Source: CBDCWQ01 sp965223435
GTDB taxonomy: Bacteria > Myxococcota > Kuafuiibacteriia > Kuafuiibacteriales > Kuafuiibacteriaceae
Length of the DNA: 64,000 nucleotides
NCBI GenBank assembly: GCA_965223435.1
Contig: CBDCWQ010000021.1
Span: forward strand, 620,001 to 684,000
Direction of reading: 5' to 3'
Part shown: positions 8,102 to 21,000 of the stretch, piece by piece
How the letters are laid out: every line of letters begins with the position of its first letter
How positions within the stretch are numbered: position 1 is the first letter of the stretch
Position numbers and translations under genes: made by a program
Notes under the pieces: generated by a model
Told to the model about the DNA's origin: nothing
Databases searched by the model: none
The model's input: the letters and a program-made list of their open reading frames with translations, nothing else

Positions 8102-9535
8102 CTAAAACTGGATGCTGCCGATGAGGGTGTGGCGGACGCGGACGGTGACGCGAATAAAAATGTTGTTGTCGCGATTGGCGGGTAGGGGGAGCTCGACGGC
8201 CATGGCGCGTTCGAAGAACAGGGGAATGGAGGTGCCTGCGAGGTTTTCGAGGGCGGCGAATTCGTTCAGCAGGCCCGCGCGGACGGTGACTGAACTGGGG
8301 CTGCCGGGGGTAAATTCGTCGTGCGTGCATACCAGGTCATGGCGCGCGCCCTCGAGGCGGAGCTTGATGCGTTCTCCGGGGACGGCCCCGGTCTGGCCGA
8401 TGCGGTCCCATGCGAATCGTAGGTCTTGGGGGCTGGTTCCGAAGGGAATCGGGGTTGAGAGCAGGGTGCTGGTTTCGTCGGGCACGTTGAGTTCGAAGGG
8501 GACGTGAATATCGACATTGGGGACCGGCCAGGCGGTGACGATGCCCGGTAAACCTTGGCTGGTGATCGCCAGTTGGCGGGGGTCGCTTGGGGGGATCGAA
8601 AACTTCAGAAGGTCTGTGGGGATGGCCGTGGTGACTTGGTAGTTGCCAAGGGTGAATAGGGCTGAGAGGGGCTCGGCAATCGAGCCCGGAAAGTCGTTGG
8701 CGCTGGCTATCTTGATGTCGCCGATGTGGGCCGGTGTGGGGTCTGTGTAAAGTTGGGTTCGGACCACCTCGCAGTCTCCAATGGCCGAGACTGTCCCGGT
8801 TTCGACAAAAAGTTCAGATCCCGTGCTTCGGCGACGGATACGAAACGAGCCGCGCCGGATCTCTTCTTGGGGGACCGATGTTTCGGCAACCCGAACCACC
8901 TCGATGGATGCGGTCGAGCTTCGGGTGGGGGGCATGGAGGCGAGCATGTCGTCTCGCGTAAAGACATCGATGAAACCGAGATGAGAAACGTCAAGTTCGG
9001 GCGGAGGCGCTGTGGACCCATCGCGGTTGAACGTATGGCCGATAAAGACGCCGCCATCGAGCGGCGAAGGGGGAAAAGGGCCCGTGGGAACAGGGGCCGC
9101 GTCAGGAAAGATGGTTGCGCTGACCGAACCGCAGACGTTGAGGCCAAGCACGCAGACTTCTGCTCGGCCACAGGCAGAGCAGAACTCGTCTACGCATTTG
9201 GGGCGCGATGAGCCGCAATCGGAGTCTCGGTCACATCGTTCAAGGCGTTCTTGCGCGGCGTTGCATCCGGCAATGCACTCACCGCGGTAGCATAGATCGC
9301 CGGCAGGGCATTCGACGGCGGGGGAGGGGTCGTTGGGTCTGGACGGATCGGGGTTACAAGGCTTGGATGAACACGCCGCGCTCAGCGCGTAGACCACCAA
9401 AAGAGCGCCTGCTGCCCGAAGGTTTCTCTTTTGGGCGCTCTGGCGACGCTGGCCGTTTGCGTGTTTTCCGGGGGCCGGTGAAACCGACATCGGGTGCATG
9501 ATTGCTTTGTATCGGGTATCCAAGGTGCTTCTCAC
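8102..9535 (-). CDS. Cys-rich secreted lipoprotein
   Basis: The product is 477 residues. A long basic n-region is followed by a LLVVYALSAAC lipobox. A compact Cys-rich module then covers about residues 55-135 (CPAGDLCYRGECIAGC and CDRDSDCGSSRPKC), of the kind common in myxobacterial surface lipoproteins and likely disulfide-bonded. The remaining 340 residues are beta-rich with no recognised fold. The GTG start at 9535 overlaps the TGA of the upstream beta-barrel gene (GTGA), indicating coupling. ATGs at 9499 and 9490 are alternatives that keep the signal peptide. The product probably sits on the outer membrane together with the upstream gene product. Confidence 0.75.
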   Translation of the reverse strand: MRSTLDTRYKAIMHPMSVSPAPGKHANGQRRQSAQKRNLRAAGALLVVYALSAACSSKPCNPDPSRPNDPSPAVECPAGDLCYRGECIAGCNAAQERLERCDRDSDCGSSRPKCVDEFCSACGRAEVCVLGLNVCGSVSATIFPDAAPVPTGPFPPSPLDGGVFIGHTFNRDGSTAPPPELDVSHLGFIDVFTRDDMLASMPPTRSSTASIEVVRVAETSVPQEEIRRGSFRIRRRSTGSELFVETGTVSAIGDCEVVRTQLYTDPTPAHIGDIKIASANDFPGSIAEPLSALFTLGNYQVTTAIPTDLLKFSIPPSDPRQLAITSQGLPGIVTAWPVPNVDIHVPFELNVPDETSTLLSTPIPFGTSPQDLRFAWDRIGQTGAVPGERIKLRLEGARHDLVCTHDEFTPGSPSSVTVRAGLLNEFAALENLAGTSIPLFFERAMAVELPLPANRDNNIFIRVTVRVRHTLIGSIQF

Positions 9536-11580
9536 TCGAAAAGATTGATGTCACCGCGCTGGGTCTTCCCAGAATCGAGGACGTCGTTGAGATCGTAGGT
9601 GACGCGGAGATCGATGCCCGCTTGGAGGCCGGTCACATTGCTCACCGACCCAAAAGGAAGCGAGAGCCAAAGTGCGGGCTCCAGGATATCCAAAAACTTC
9701 CCGCGGGCTCCGAGGTAGGTGAACACTTCGGTCCGAGTCGGGCCGGCCATGAGACTGGTGGTGCGGGTTTCGAAGTAGAAGCCCACGATGTCGCCAAAGG
9801 GCCTCGCACCGATAGAGGTTCCGTAGCTGACCGTAAGGAATTTGGATCGGTTGATGGCATCGGACACCGGAAAAAAGTAGTCGAGGTAGAATTGAAAACC
9901 AGCACTGAAAATTGAGTACTCCCACGCGAGGTTGAAGCCGAGTCCCAGGTCTGTTTTTTCGAGGAAAAAGGCGTAGGTATCGGCAAAGTGGGCTTCGCGA
10001 CTAAATTCTTCGGCACCGAGGGTTGTTGGCGGAATGGCATTCAAGGGGGACATCGGAATGCCCCACCGAGCTCGAATGGTGAGCGCCGGCCTTCGCGACA
10101 TGATTTTGGGGAGGTGGATACGATACTTGAGCGCGACCAGAGGGTTCCCCATGCGAAACACCGAACGTGCACGTTCAAGATCGAGATTGACGTACTCCGT
10201 GGGAACGGTCAGTTCGACGCCCACGCTTCGGGTCACCGCAAGCTGACCGTAAAAAAAGAATGCCGGCGTGAAGGCCGACTCGCGAAAAGTGACCGACGCG
10301 AGGCTGGCCCGAAACCCGGCAGCATGGGCGATGTTGGGATCGTCAAGGACGAGCCCCCTGGGGTGACCGGGGATGGTCACCAGCTTGCGTCGTACCCCGT
10401 CTTCAAAGAAACCGCCGAGGAGGACATCGTCTTCGTCCTCGTCTGGCCGAGGTTTTTCTTCCGGGGGCGGGGGCTCGCTTGCCACCGGTGGCTTTTGGGG
10501 TTCGGGGGTCACCGGCGCGCGGGGAGGCTCAGGTTTTTCGTCTTCCGCGAAAACAGTGTCCGGCTCTTCCACCGGGGCGTTGGGTTCGTAAGAGCCGACC
10601 GGTTTCAACACCCCATCGTCGGTGGAAGCCGGTCCTGGGCTTTGTGCGGCCTCTTGGGTTGTCACGGATTCTGCGACGGGGCTTGGGGTCCCTCCCCAAG
10701 GAAAGACGGGAACCCCAGCGAACCGTCGACGCTTTCGTTGGAGATTCTTGAGGTAAACTCCGGCTAAGTCTTGCATCTTGGGGTCTGGATTTTGGAGCGC
10801 CGAGACCAGGTGGCGGTGCGCGACCCAAAGGCGCCGCCGTTCGCGCTCGAACTGGAGGACCCGGATCGCGGCCTTCTGCGACACTTGCCCCAAGGGGGGG
10901 ATGCGGCTTTGGTCTTTAAGGGAGAGCCCGCGCACCCGCCGCCGGAGGCGCTTCAACAACACTCTGGCGCGGTGGTGGTGGCGTCTATATCCGTAGAAGT
11001 CGGCCGCCAGCTGCTCCTTGGTTGGAGGGGTTCTCGGTGCGACCTTGATGTGGTGCTGAACCTTGGCGCTGGCGAGCACGTTGCCCAGGCCGGTTCGCTC
11101 CATCACGTTCAATGTGAACCGGACCTTGCCGCCGGAGGTGGCGGTGGGGTCCAGATGGATGGCGTAGGTGAACGCCACTTCGACTTCTTGGCCTTTGGGT
11201 GTGAGTTTGATGGCATCCAATCGATTGTGCACGACCACGCCGGGTCTGGTTACGATTCCGGTCACGACCCCTTCGTAGGCACTGACGCTTTTGGCGATGC
11301 GCCTCGCGGGTATGTTCTTTTTGTGCACGACGAAAATCGTGTCGCCAGGCTGAACCGACAGCTGGCGACTGCTTTCAACCGTGGGGACGAGGCGCGCATC
11401 GATGGCTTTAAGCTGATCGGGACGAAGAGGCTTGGCACCGGCGTTGGGCGTCATTCCTAAACCCACCAGTGCGGCCACCAAACCGCTGGCAACGGGCGCA
11501 CGGCCCTTGCGCCATGTTCTTTTGCCGCCCGTAAGACGCTCCGTACGTCTCGTGGCTGCGGCGCTGCTTGGGGTGGTCAA
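9532..11580 (-). CDS. Exported protein with C-terminal beta-barrel-like domain
   Basis: The product is 682 residues. The N-terminus has a Tat-like or long Sec signal (Arg-rich, then ASGLVAALVGLGM, mature after about residue 49). Residues about 55-190 form a beta domain beginning with a possible peptidoglycan- or surface-binding segment (SVQPGDTIFVVHKKNI). A helical, very Arg-rich region spans about 195-290. A Pro/Glu-rich linker (about 300-395) precedes a roughly 270-residue segment of alternating strands ending YDLNDVLDSGK...NLFE, consistent with an outer-membrane barrel. No family is recognised with certainty. It overlaps and probably cotranscribes the lipoprotein gene downstream. Confidence 0.65.
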   Translation of the reverse strand: MTTPSSAAATRRTERLTGGKRTWRKGRAPVASGLVAALVGLGMTPNAGAKPLRPDQLKAIDARLVPTVESSRQLSVQPGDTIFVVHKKNIPARRIAKSVSAYEGVVTGIVTRPGVVVHNRLDAIKLTPKGQEVEVAFTYAIHLDPTATSGGKVRFTLNVMERTGLGNVLASAKVQHHIKVAPRTPPTKEQLAADFYGYRRHHHRARVLLKRLRRRVRGLSLKDQSRIPPLGQVSQKAAIRVLQFERERRRLWVAHRHLVSALQNPDPKMQDLAGVYLKNLQRKRRRFAGVPVFPWGGTPSPVAESVTTQEAAQSPGPASTDDGVLKPVGSYEPNAPVEEPDTVFAEDEKPEPPRAPVTPEPQKPPVASEPPPPEEKPRPDEDEDDVLLGGFFEDGVRRKLVTIPGHPRGLVLDDPNIAHAAGFRASLASVTFRESAFTPAFFFYGQLAVTRSVGVELTVPTEYVNLDLERARSVFRMGNPLVALKYRIHLPKIMSRRPALTIRARWGIPMSPLNAIPPTTLGAEEFSREAHFADTYAFFLEKTDLGLGFNLAWEYSIFSAGFQFYLDYFFPVSDAINRSKFLTVSYGTSIGARPFGDIVGFYFETRTTSLMAGPTRTEVFTYLGARGKFLDILEPALWLSLPFGSVSNVTGLQAGIDLRVTYDLNDVLDSGKTQRGDINLFE

Positions 11581-11718
11581 CGGTCGGGCATCGTAGCAGG
11601 GTGTACCCGAGAATGTCTTGAGCTTTTTGGGTCGATCAGGGCTGCCTAGACGCGCGCTGCGGGGGGAGGCATCGTTTCTTGGCCCTGCCTCCTGCTGAAA
11701 ACCCCCGTCTCCCGACGC

Positions 11719-11916
11719 TCAGCCTTTTCGTGGGGCAGAGTGAATCTTCTGGAGGTCCCTCTTAGCCAGGATACCCCGCGTTTGCGCCCCAGAGGGGCCC
11801 CGCGTCTTGCCGTTTACGGCCAAAAATAGGTGTAGGCCGCCATCTTTGGCGTCCAGGTTGCCCAGAATGGGGCACACGAGCAAGTTCTGTTGACTTAGGG
11901 GCATGAGTGCGCTCAT
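11719..11916 (-). CDS. Possible 65-residue protein (weak)
   Basis: An ATG-started frame in the gap 11581-12075 gives MSALMPLSQQNLLVCPILGN and a basic C-terminus ending RDLQKIHSAPRKG. The codon pattern is plausible, but no family is recognised and no good ribosome-binding site is visible. It would be read toward the beta-barrel gene. The rest of the 495-bp gap shows no gene; it should contain the promoter of the giant gene at 12076. Confidence 0.25.
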   Translation of the reverse strand: MSALMPLSQQNLLVCPILGNLDAKDGGLHLFLAVNGKTRGPSGAQTRGILAKRDLQKIHSAPRKG

Positions 11917-12075
11917 GTGCGGTCGCTGAGGTCGTTTGGGGCTAAAGCCCAGGGATAGAGGACCGTTTCGGTTTGAAGCCGGGGGCAGGCGGCTTGACGG
12001 TCCGATGGGGATCAGAAGCTCTGAGACCGGTCGTTGGTCGCCTACGAAAGGACTGACCGGGGAGGCAGCGCGACG

Positions 12076-15000
12076 ATGAAGAGGTTTTGTGGGGGAATTC
12101 TCGTTTGTTGGTGGGCCCTGGGGCTTGCCGGTCAAGCCCAGGGAAACAGCTCTGCGCCTGAGACCGTGTGGTCGCTGGAGCCCGGATGGAATCTTGTGGC
12201 GGTCCCCTCTCTAAGTGTGCCGCGGCTGGGTGCGCGGCCCCTGGCCTCGGGGTCGGTGTGGCCGGCGGTGGCTGGTGAGGGGAGTGAAAGTCCAAGCCGT
12301 CATGTGAGAGTCTTGTCAGAAGGCGACCATGGCGAGGGCCTCGCGGCGGGGGCTTACTGGGTGCATAGCGGTGCGCTTCAACAGGTGGCGCTCAAAGGTC
12401 TGTCGGTCCGGTCTTCGACCATCTCCTTGCCGGGATGGCGTTTTTTGTGGGTCGCTGAAGAGACGGTCTACCAAGACCCGTACATCCATCCATTGCTCCG
12501 TTGGGACTCGGAATCTGCCTCCTATCGTACGGTGTCCGCAGGCGATCTATTGGAACCGGGCGAGGGGTACTTGGGGAACGTGACCCGTTCCGTTGTACCC
12601 TTTAAGGCCTCGTGCGCATCGGGGGGCACATCGGCAGCGCCCAGCGAGGCGCTTATCCAAGATTGCGCCTTGTTCAGGGCGTTGTCCAAAGAGCCTGGGC
12701 CGGCACCGTTTCCAGATCCGTTTGGCGAAGACGCCACGCGGGAGTCCGAGGCCTTGCGGTCCGAAGCTCTGCTTCCGGCCCCGGTACCCAGACCCGGGGT
12801 CTTTGAACCTGCCCGCGGTCTGGATACACCAGCGGGTGCGCTCGCCTTGTCGCGGGCGGCCCTGTCTCCATTTGAGGGTCAAACATGGGCCTATGTCGCG
12901 CATGTTCGTCGCGGGAGGCATGACGAAATCTGGGTGTACCGGAGCGACAAAGCCGGTAAACCAGGAAGTTTTACCGCGGCCGCCCCCTTTCGCTCTGGGG
13001 GTTCTGTCGTCGAGCTTTCGATTGCAGCCCGCGAGGGCCGGGTCTTTGTGGCCTGGATCTCCGAAGAGTCCGAATCGTTTTCAGGCCCGCATACCCCTTT
13101 GGTTCGCCGTCTTTGGGCCGCCGAAAGTACGGATGGGGGTCAGAGCTTTGATCCGCCGATGGTCGTTCGCGAAAATGCGACTTGGAAGCGGGGACTTGAT
13201 GGGGCGTACGATATCTATCTCAACCACCACTTGGTCTGGGGAGAGGGTCACAAGGCCTACTACCTCAAGAATCTTGCTGGTGTGCCCGAAAACGTTTTTG
13301 ACGTCAAAACCCGTGCACCCGCGAACGAGGTCGTGAAACATCTCGTAAAATACGATCCCGGCGTGGATGGTCGCTGCGCTTGTCCTGAATGCTGGTGCGA
13401 AGAGTCCTATCTTGTGGATCAAGCAGACCCCGCCGATGAAAACAGCGAGGGGGGCTACGTCTACCGCACGGAGGAAAGCCAGGTGTACCAGCCGTCGCTC
13501 ACCGTGAGCGAAGACGCGGTGACCATCGTGGTCCGGCAGTTTCGCATGTGGGACAATCGGCCGGTCTCCCATCCCGCCTGGAACACCATGGCGTTGAAGC
13601 CGGTGTACGCTGATGCGATGACCCCGGGGCTTTATCCCACGCGTTCCGTCGTCGGTTGGAAGAAAGTTTGGAAGCACGCCTACGAATCCGGGGATGAGGC
13701 GCTGTATGCGGCCCTCGGCACCCAGTACCAGTATCGCTACGATGGCACCTGGCACGAAGAGGACAAGATCGTGGTTGCCCAACGGCCTCTTTTTCGGGGG
13801 GCTTGGTCTGCGGCGAATGCTGCTGGTCCGCAAGATGCCCATCGGCAATCAGATGGGGTGTCCGTTCTGGAGGTGCACTTCACCCCGAATGCCGATCCCA
13901 GCGAAAATGCCGAGCCCAACGCGAATGCCGAGCCCCGCGCGAGTGCTGATTCCGGTGCGGAACCACTGGTGGCCGGGTGGCGCAAAGGCACGTGGCACGA
14001 GGGGCGCTTTCAGTCCTGGCGGCTGACCACGGTCGCGACCGTGGGGGATAAAAGCGGCAACGATAAGCCTTCCAGCCCACGGGTGGTGCATGCGCCTTGG
14101 GGTCTTGCCGTGGTCTATGAGGATGGTCCGTCAGATGACCCCAACGTCTTGGGATTCAACCCAGTACGGGTGCAGACATCGTCGGACGGGGGTCGCTCAT
14201 GGTCGGCGCCCACCAGCGTGGGAGCGGGTTATGTGCCTGCGATGGGGGTGACCGAGAGTGGCCACATGAGTGTCTTGGCCTACGTGCCTCGAACCGCAAG
14301 TGCGGGTGCGGTGGTGGCATTTCACAGCCACGATGGCGGTGAAACCTTCGGTGACGCGTCGACGCTCAACCAAAAGCACGCCAAGCCCGTACACTGGAAG
14401 AGCCACGGAACGGGCGCAGATGTCTTGGTCGGTGGTGTTTCGCTTGCAGCCCACGAGGATCTCTTCTTTGCCGCATGGATCGAAAAACACACAGACCTCG
14501 GCAAGGGGGACCGCTTGGTGACCTCGCGTGCGTCTTCGGCCTCTGAAGTGGCGTACTTCAGTGTGTCTCTGCCCGAGTACGTGACTGAAGGCCGGCGGTC
14601 AAAGGCGGTGGTCACCGCCGAAAATATCTACCACATGCGTGTCCAAAGCGATCAGGTTCTCAGGTTCCGGTCGCGCGATGAGGTGGCCGTGGATGAAAAG
14701 ACGTCGGCGACCGAGGTGCATGCCGCCGCCGCAACCGAACCTCGCGGTGGGACGACCGCCGACAAGGGCGCAATCGATGCGGTTCACGGCAGCGACTCTT
14801 CGAGCCCGGTGGCCGCTCACCCGGGCGTCGTCGGTGATCGCGCCCGGGAGACGCCTGCCGGTCGTGGCTTTTCGACTCAGGGGGGGATCGCTCGCTCGGA
14901 CGCGGGTGATCACGTGGGTGCAGGTCATGGTGTTGGCGCTGCGGCGGCTCCCCCAAAGTCAGCTGGGGGGCTTGGGCTGGTGTCGCTCAAAGCAGGACAA

Positions 15001-18000
15001 GCCAGCGTGTGGATTGAACCTTCCGTCCTCCCGCTCCCCACGGATGGAGGAGGGCTGGGTGCAGTGCGGTCTTTATCCTCCGCTTTGTTAGGCCACGGCG
15101 AGGGTGACGGGGCCGTTTTGGAGGTTTCTCTGGCCGAAGCGCGACCTTCAGAGCGGGGGGATGGGGTCCCCATGTTTGCGGCTTCGGTCCACGGAAACCT
15201 TCAGAAGGCCCTATGGATGAGGAATCGACTGTGGCGGGATGGTGGGCTTTCGGCCGAGGGGCGCCCCGTAGGCTATCAGGTGGAATACCAGGTGGTCGGA
15301 GGCGATGCCGCCGACGAAGACGAGGCTCGAGCGTGGCTCGGTGCGCCTGTCGGTGAAGGGCAGGCCACAGATGCTCAGTACCTTGCGGCGTACGAGCGGG
15401 TGTGGGCCTACACCCAAGGCATTGCGCTCGCCCAGTACGCGAGGCTGGGAACGCCTCGTTTTGACGCCAAGGCCCAGGCCTTGGCCCGCTATCTTTGTGC
15501 GCGCGCAGATCGGGACCGGCGAGGCAAAAAAGGCTTTCGTTCCGTCATTCGCGGTTGGCCGTTTTCTTGGAATACCTCTGGAGACAACTGGAAAGATGCG
15601 CGTTTGGTGACGGGCGCGACCGCGTGGGTGATTCATGGTCTGGGGGTGTTTTTGGTCTCGGATGCGTTTAAGGCGCTCTCCGAACAAGAGCAGAGCAAGC
15701 AGCGTGACTGCTACGCAGAGGCCCTCGAAGGGCTTGAGGACCACCGCCGCTTCGGGACGACCGAAGACGGTCGAAAGGTCAGCCTGATGACCGCGGGCTG
15801 GACCGCGCGGGGACTGGCGTTCGCCCACAATCCGTGGGAGCTCAATCCGAAGCGCAGGCCTCGCTTGGGCGCCATTGGAGAGGCCTGGGACTACTACGAT
15901 GTGCTTGATGCCATCGGCTATGGCGCGGACGTGGGCACCACGCCGCCCGAGATTCGTCGCCATCTGACGAAGGCGGATGGCTCCACTGTCGACTTGCCCC
16001 CACGGGTGCTGTCGAATGCGGACCTGAGTTTCATCCAAGAAACGGTGCAGGCAGGCAATGTGGTGACCGAGCACAATCTCGATGTCTTGAGTGTGCTGAA
16101 TCATGCGTTGAACCACAGTGATGAACTCGGCATTCGAGACCGCGAGCACCTCGAAGCGTGGCGGAATGAGCTACGAGAGGGCATTTTTCACGTCCTGTGG
16201 GACCCAAACGATGTCCACTGGCGCCGCGATCTTGAAAATGCGCGAGATGCCCTCGGAATCCGCCCGGAAAAACGCCGTGAGATTGAAGCGGCGCTCGCGG
16301 ACGGCGTCTGGGGACGGGTGTCCACCGGGGGAGACATGCGTCCGGGCGGGCAGCAGCCCCCTTCGCCCGGCGTGATCCGCATCGATCGGGGTCTCCTCGG
16401 CAGCACAGACTTTGTTCCCAACCGTCGCCACACCGCCATTGACAATTGCAGTTGGCTCTCCTTGTCTGTTGACTACAGAGACCTCGAGGATCCGGCGAAA
16501 ATCGATGCCCTGGCGCGCTGCCTCTCGTTTACCAGCTTGGCCTTTGGCAAGCACATCGAATTTCGAGGCCATGCATATTATGGAGCCCACTACTTTTTCG
16601 ATGGCTTCGAGGACCGCTACATCTCGGCGACGGACCGGCAGGAGTTGTCCTTTCATCTCGAAGCCACCACCGGGCTCATCATGGGGCTCTTGAAATTCGT
16701 CGCGCATCATCCTTCACATCCGCAATCGCCCGGCTTTCGGCGCGAGGCCGATGCCCTTTGGGCGGGGGTGCAAGACTTTGTGCTCGACCACGGATTTCCG
16801 TACTCCAGCCAGCGGATCTTGGATTTGTCGACGCTGTTGACTTCGAGCACAGCCCTCATCTGGTTTATCGACACCCACGAAGCGTTCTATGGGCGTGACC
16901 CAGCGTTTTCTCAGGGAGGCCTGTCGTCCGGCGCGGCCTTGAGTGAGGGCCCGCTGTGGAACTTGGGTGGGCTCGAAACTTTGGTGTCCGCTGAGGAGGT
17001 GTGTGACCCCGAGCAAACGGTTTCCATTGCGGGCGCCCTCGCGGATGAGGGCGCAGATCTGGTGGGGGTTGAGGTTTGTGGGGAAGACCGGGTCGTGCTT
17101 CGGTCCCAATCCCACTCGGTCATCAAGTATCGGGCCAATCCGAAGGCCGCCACGCAGGTGGGTGAAGCGGTGTTGAAACTGAAAAAGGTGCTGGCGGCCC
17201 CGCCGGGTGAAGTCAACTTGGTTTCCGAGATCACCAGCATCGTTTTCGGCCTTGGGTTGAGCCTTAGCGCGGGCCAGCAGGTGGTCGAATGGTTGGCGGA
17301 AGGGTATGGTTGGCGCGCCCTTCGTTTGTACGACCACCCCCCCGTGGGACCCTGGCGCTCGGTGGGGTTTGCGAAGGTGGATGCGCTCAGTGGCCACACC
17401 CAAGACGACGTTTTGGGGGTGGTCGACATCTATGCCCGCAACGAACAGGGTCTTCTCGAGCCGAGCGCAAAGCTGAGCCACGGCCAGATCTACGGGATTG
17501 TGGTCCCATCTACGATTGTGCCTTTGGTTCCGCAGCTTCCGTGGCTGGTGGCCGACCCGTCGTTTCCTTATGCCGAGGTCTTTGAATACACCCAGCCCAT
17601 AGCGCTCGAAGAGCCCCCCTCTTTTGCGCCTGAGACCGGCTTTCTGTTGGGGGACACCAGTGCCCAAGATCTTTCGTCCGACGACCCTTTCATTCTTGGG
17701 TATCGAGCATGGGCCAAAGGAGGATGGCTCTTACTGGGTCAGCTCCAACAACAAGGCTGGTTTCAGCGGCTCTCTACGCGGGAGCAGTGGGCCTATCTGG
17801 CGTTAATGCTCGATGCCAAGTCGCATCCGTGGTGGCCGGGGCGTTCCTCCAGAGGCGTGGTTCCACCTACGTGGGTTCACTTCGGAGAACCAAGCAATCC
17901 ATTGTTTGTGGGCGTGGTTTTGAGCGAAAAAGAGGGAGGGCTCATCACCAGAACGTATCTCGAACCCCAGACCTTCGTTGAAGGCACGTGGCATGCGATC

Positions 18001-21000
18001 GTGCCCGGTGAGCACAAACCTGAGTATTGGTCGGTGAAGACCGAAGACTTGCCCAAACTTCCGGACCATTTCCGGGCGCTTCAGTGGGCAAATGGCCGCT
18101 TGCCCACATCGCTTTTGCCAGACGGTTCGCCCCCGGCCTCGGCCGATTCGCTGGGTGCGCGGACATCTATCGGGGCGGAAGCGGTGGGCAACACCAGCGG
18201 CTTTTTCCCGGCATACCTTTGGTCTTTTCAGCCACCGGGCGAAAACAAGCCCATCTCGTACGCGTTTGGTACCCAGCACGATGGGTTCGCGCTGGAAAAA
18301 TCCGATCCCGTGGTGCAGGAAAAGCTTGGGGAAGCTGAGGCTGTCTACACCGAAATCAACCTTGACCTGCACGCCCCAGAAAAGACCGAGAATGTGGCGG
18401 AAGACCGCGTCGTTTCCAAGGTTCTGTCCCAAAAGCACTTCGCTAAGCTTCAGCAGATCGCCAAGGCGCTGAACTGGCCGACCAGCGACCTCGCCAACCA
18501 GAAGATAGAAACGGTGTGGGCTTGGCTAGCTGCCGGCAATGCGATCCTGGTGCCACAGCTTGATGAAGAGGTTGCCTCTTATGCGGTTACGAAGGGCTCG
18601 TATGCCGGTGGTCTTGAGGAGGCCTCTAGTCGGGAGCGCCGCCAGTTCTTCGAAACAGCAAGAACCGCGACTGGTTTGGAGCGCGTGATCGATCGCTATG
18701 CCGAAGGGGATATTTCCAAAGCGGCAGAGCTGGCAGGGCTTGAGCTGTTGGAAGGCCATTCACCGGTGGTCTATCAGGCTGGGGTTCTTGATTGGTGGCT
18801 AGGTCGGAATCGTGACCTCGAAGTGACCCAAAGACATGTTCAGTGGCTGCCGAAGATCAAAGAGGAGGCCCAGAACAAAAAGCTGTTCTTGGCGGTAGGG
18901 CTGGCTCACCTTCTGGGGGATGGAGGGATTATCGCCCGCCTTCGTGACGAAGGGTGGATTGTGAAACTTGTGGACGGACACGAAACCCGCCTGATCGGTC
19001 CGGCAGCGGATCTCGAGCGTGGCGTTGCGAATCCTGCGCATGTTTTTCGCCGGCCCGACACCAGCGGTTATGTGTACACGCTTGCGGGTGGTCACAAGAT
19101 TCATTTACAGCTTCTCAACATTCAAGACCGTAGCTTTGAACTGGTCGTAACCCTGATTGGAGCCGAATCAGGGATCGAAATCTTTCGTGGCGAGGTCAAT
19201 GATCGGTCGGGGCATCGACAGCTACGGGTGACAAAGTGGGTGCCCGATCCCCCGCCTGCTGCATTAACGGAAGCGGGCGTGGGCTATCTTTTGATGCGGC
19301 GTATACTTTCGGTGATTGAGTTTGATGGCACGCCCATCGAGCGCGTGGTGGCAGAGTTCGAGGGGGCAGCGGATCAGTTTGATGCGGATGTCCATTTGGG
19401 GCTAGAGCCCAAAAAGGTCCTCAGTTTCGATACGCTTGTCAGGTCTCAGTATTATCTTCCCGCAGGCCGCACGCAGGCACAGTCTACAAACCAACAGGTG
19501 TATGAGTCCGGACGGGGAGAATTCTTCGAGGGGCATCTTCAGACGCTCGAGAGCGATCGAAACGCGATCGCCGAGGCATTTACAGAATACAACGCATACG
19601 TCTGGCCCCAGAAGGAGCAGCAAGCTCGGCTTGAAGCCCTTGAGCGGTTGTTGGCGAAATGGGCGCATGCCATGCAGTGGATTGAGAACAGTCGTACCGT
19701 ACCCATGTCCGTTTTGGGCGCGGGCACGATAGATGAAATTGTGGGAGACGTTGCCGTAGGAATTGCGGAATACCACAAGACTTGGCCACATCTTCCGTCA
19801 GCGCCGAAAATGAGCGGAACCGGCCAAAAGGTGTATTTCGGACTCCCTTACGACGCCTATGTATCTTCGGTGACCGGCCTCAATCGTGGCGTGCATTTTG
19901 TGAGTACGGTCCCGCCGTCACGAATGTTCTCTAAGGGCCGGGGGCTCCAAGGTGAGGGCGAGGACGTTCTGGCTTTCCTCGGTGGGGGGCCAGGTCGCTT
20001 CCAACTCTTTCGTCGCGATGCCTTTGTCCCCGCGGACTCCGGAGAGATGAAGTCCGCATTGCTTCATGGAAACGGAGTTGCCTGGATATACACCGCCGAG
20101 ATGCCGTCCGGCAGCATGGACGTCAACCGCCTGTTCGAGGCCTTGGGGCAGCCCGTGCCACCCTCCTTGGCCAATCGCGTTGTGGTTCCCACGGGAATTG
20201 TGGGCGGTACGGTTCGGAGCGCGGTTAAAATAAAAGCGTCATCAGATGGACAGATCACCAAGGGGCCCGTGGAGTTCAACAAAGACTTTGTGCCCGTGGT
20301 ACAAGACCCTGGCGGTGCGCCGTCCGGGGCATGGAAGGTCCACACGGAGTTGACCGATCAAGGACTTTCCGAGGATTTGGCCAAGGATAAAGTGTTGCTC
20401 CCATCGTTGAGTGACGCCAGCTTGGGCCAGTATCAGCGCATGCGTTTGACCGCTGCAGATGTCGTCGTCGTTTGGACGGACAGTGTCGTCTCGCCATGGG
20501 GTCAGGACGGTGCCTTCACGGTGGGTATACAGCCATCGGAGGATCCGGTTGACGGGAAATTGGGCTATGTAGATGGCGATCTGCGTATCGAGTCCTATGA
20601 GCCCTTCTTCGCCACGCCCTACGGGCCGCGTCTTTTCGTATACTATGTCGCCAACGATGGTCGCGCGCTCAACACGAACACCGAAGCGACCGGACTGGAC
20701 AGCAGCGAACATCACTTCCCGGGCTTCGTGGCCGCCGAGCAGATCTTGGGTGCACAAGAGTACGTTTGGGACGAATCGGCACACCGATACGCTCCCGGGA
20801 CCTACCATCCCCGTCCAACCGGACAGAGTGCGGATCAAGACGCGAAGGGTCCAGGGAACTTTGGTACGGATTCGAGCGGGCCCCAGACCTCGTCGCAAAT
20901 CGAGGAACCAGTCGCCGAAACCATTGCCGAGTTGCGGCGCGCTCTTCTGGGTGGGCTTATGGGTACCAAGTTTCCGGCATCAGGGCCTTCCGACGACGCT

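Noticed and set aside
16714..17667. Long minus-strand frames inside the giant gene, also at 15211-16149, 17803-18438 and 20980-21942
   Set aside because: High-GC antisense shadows; composition is His/Arg/Gly-rich with no family, and the plus frame is continuous across them.
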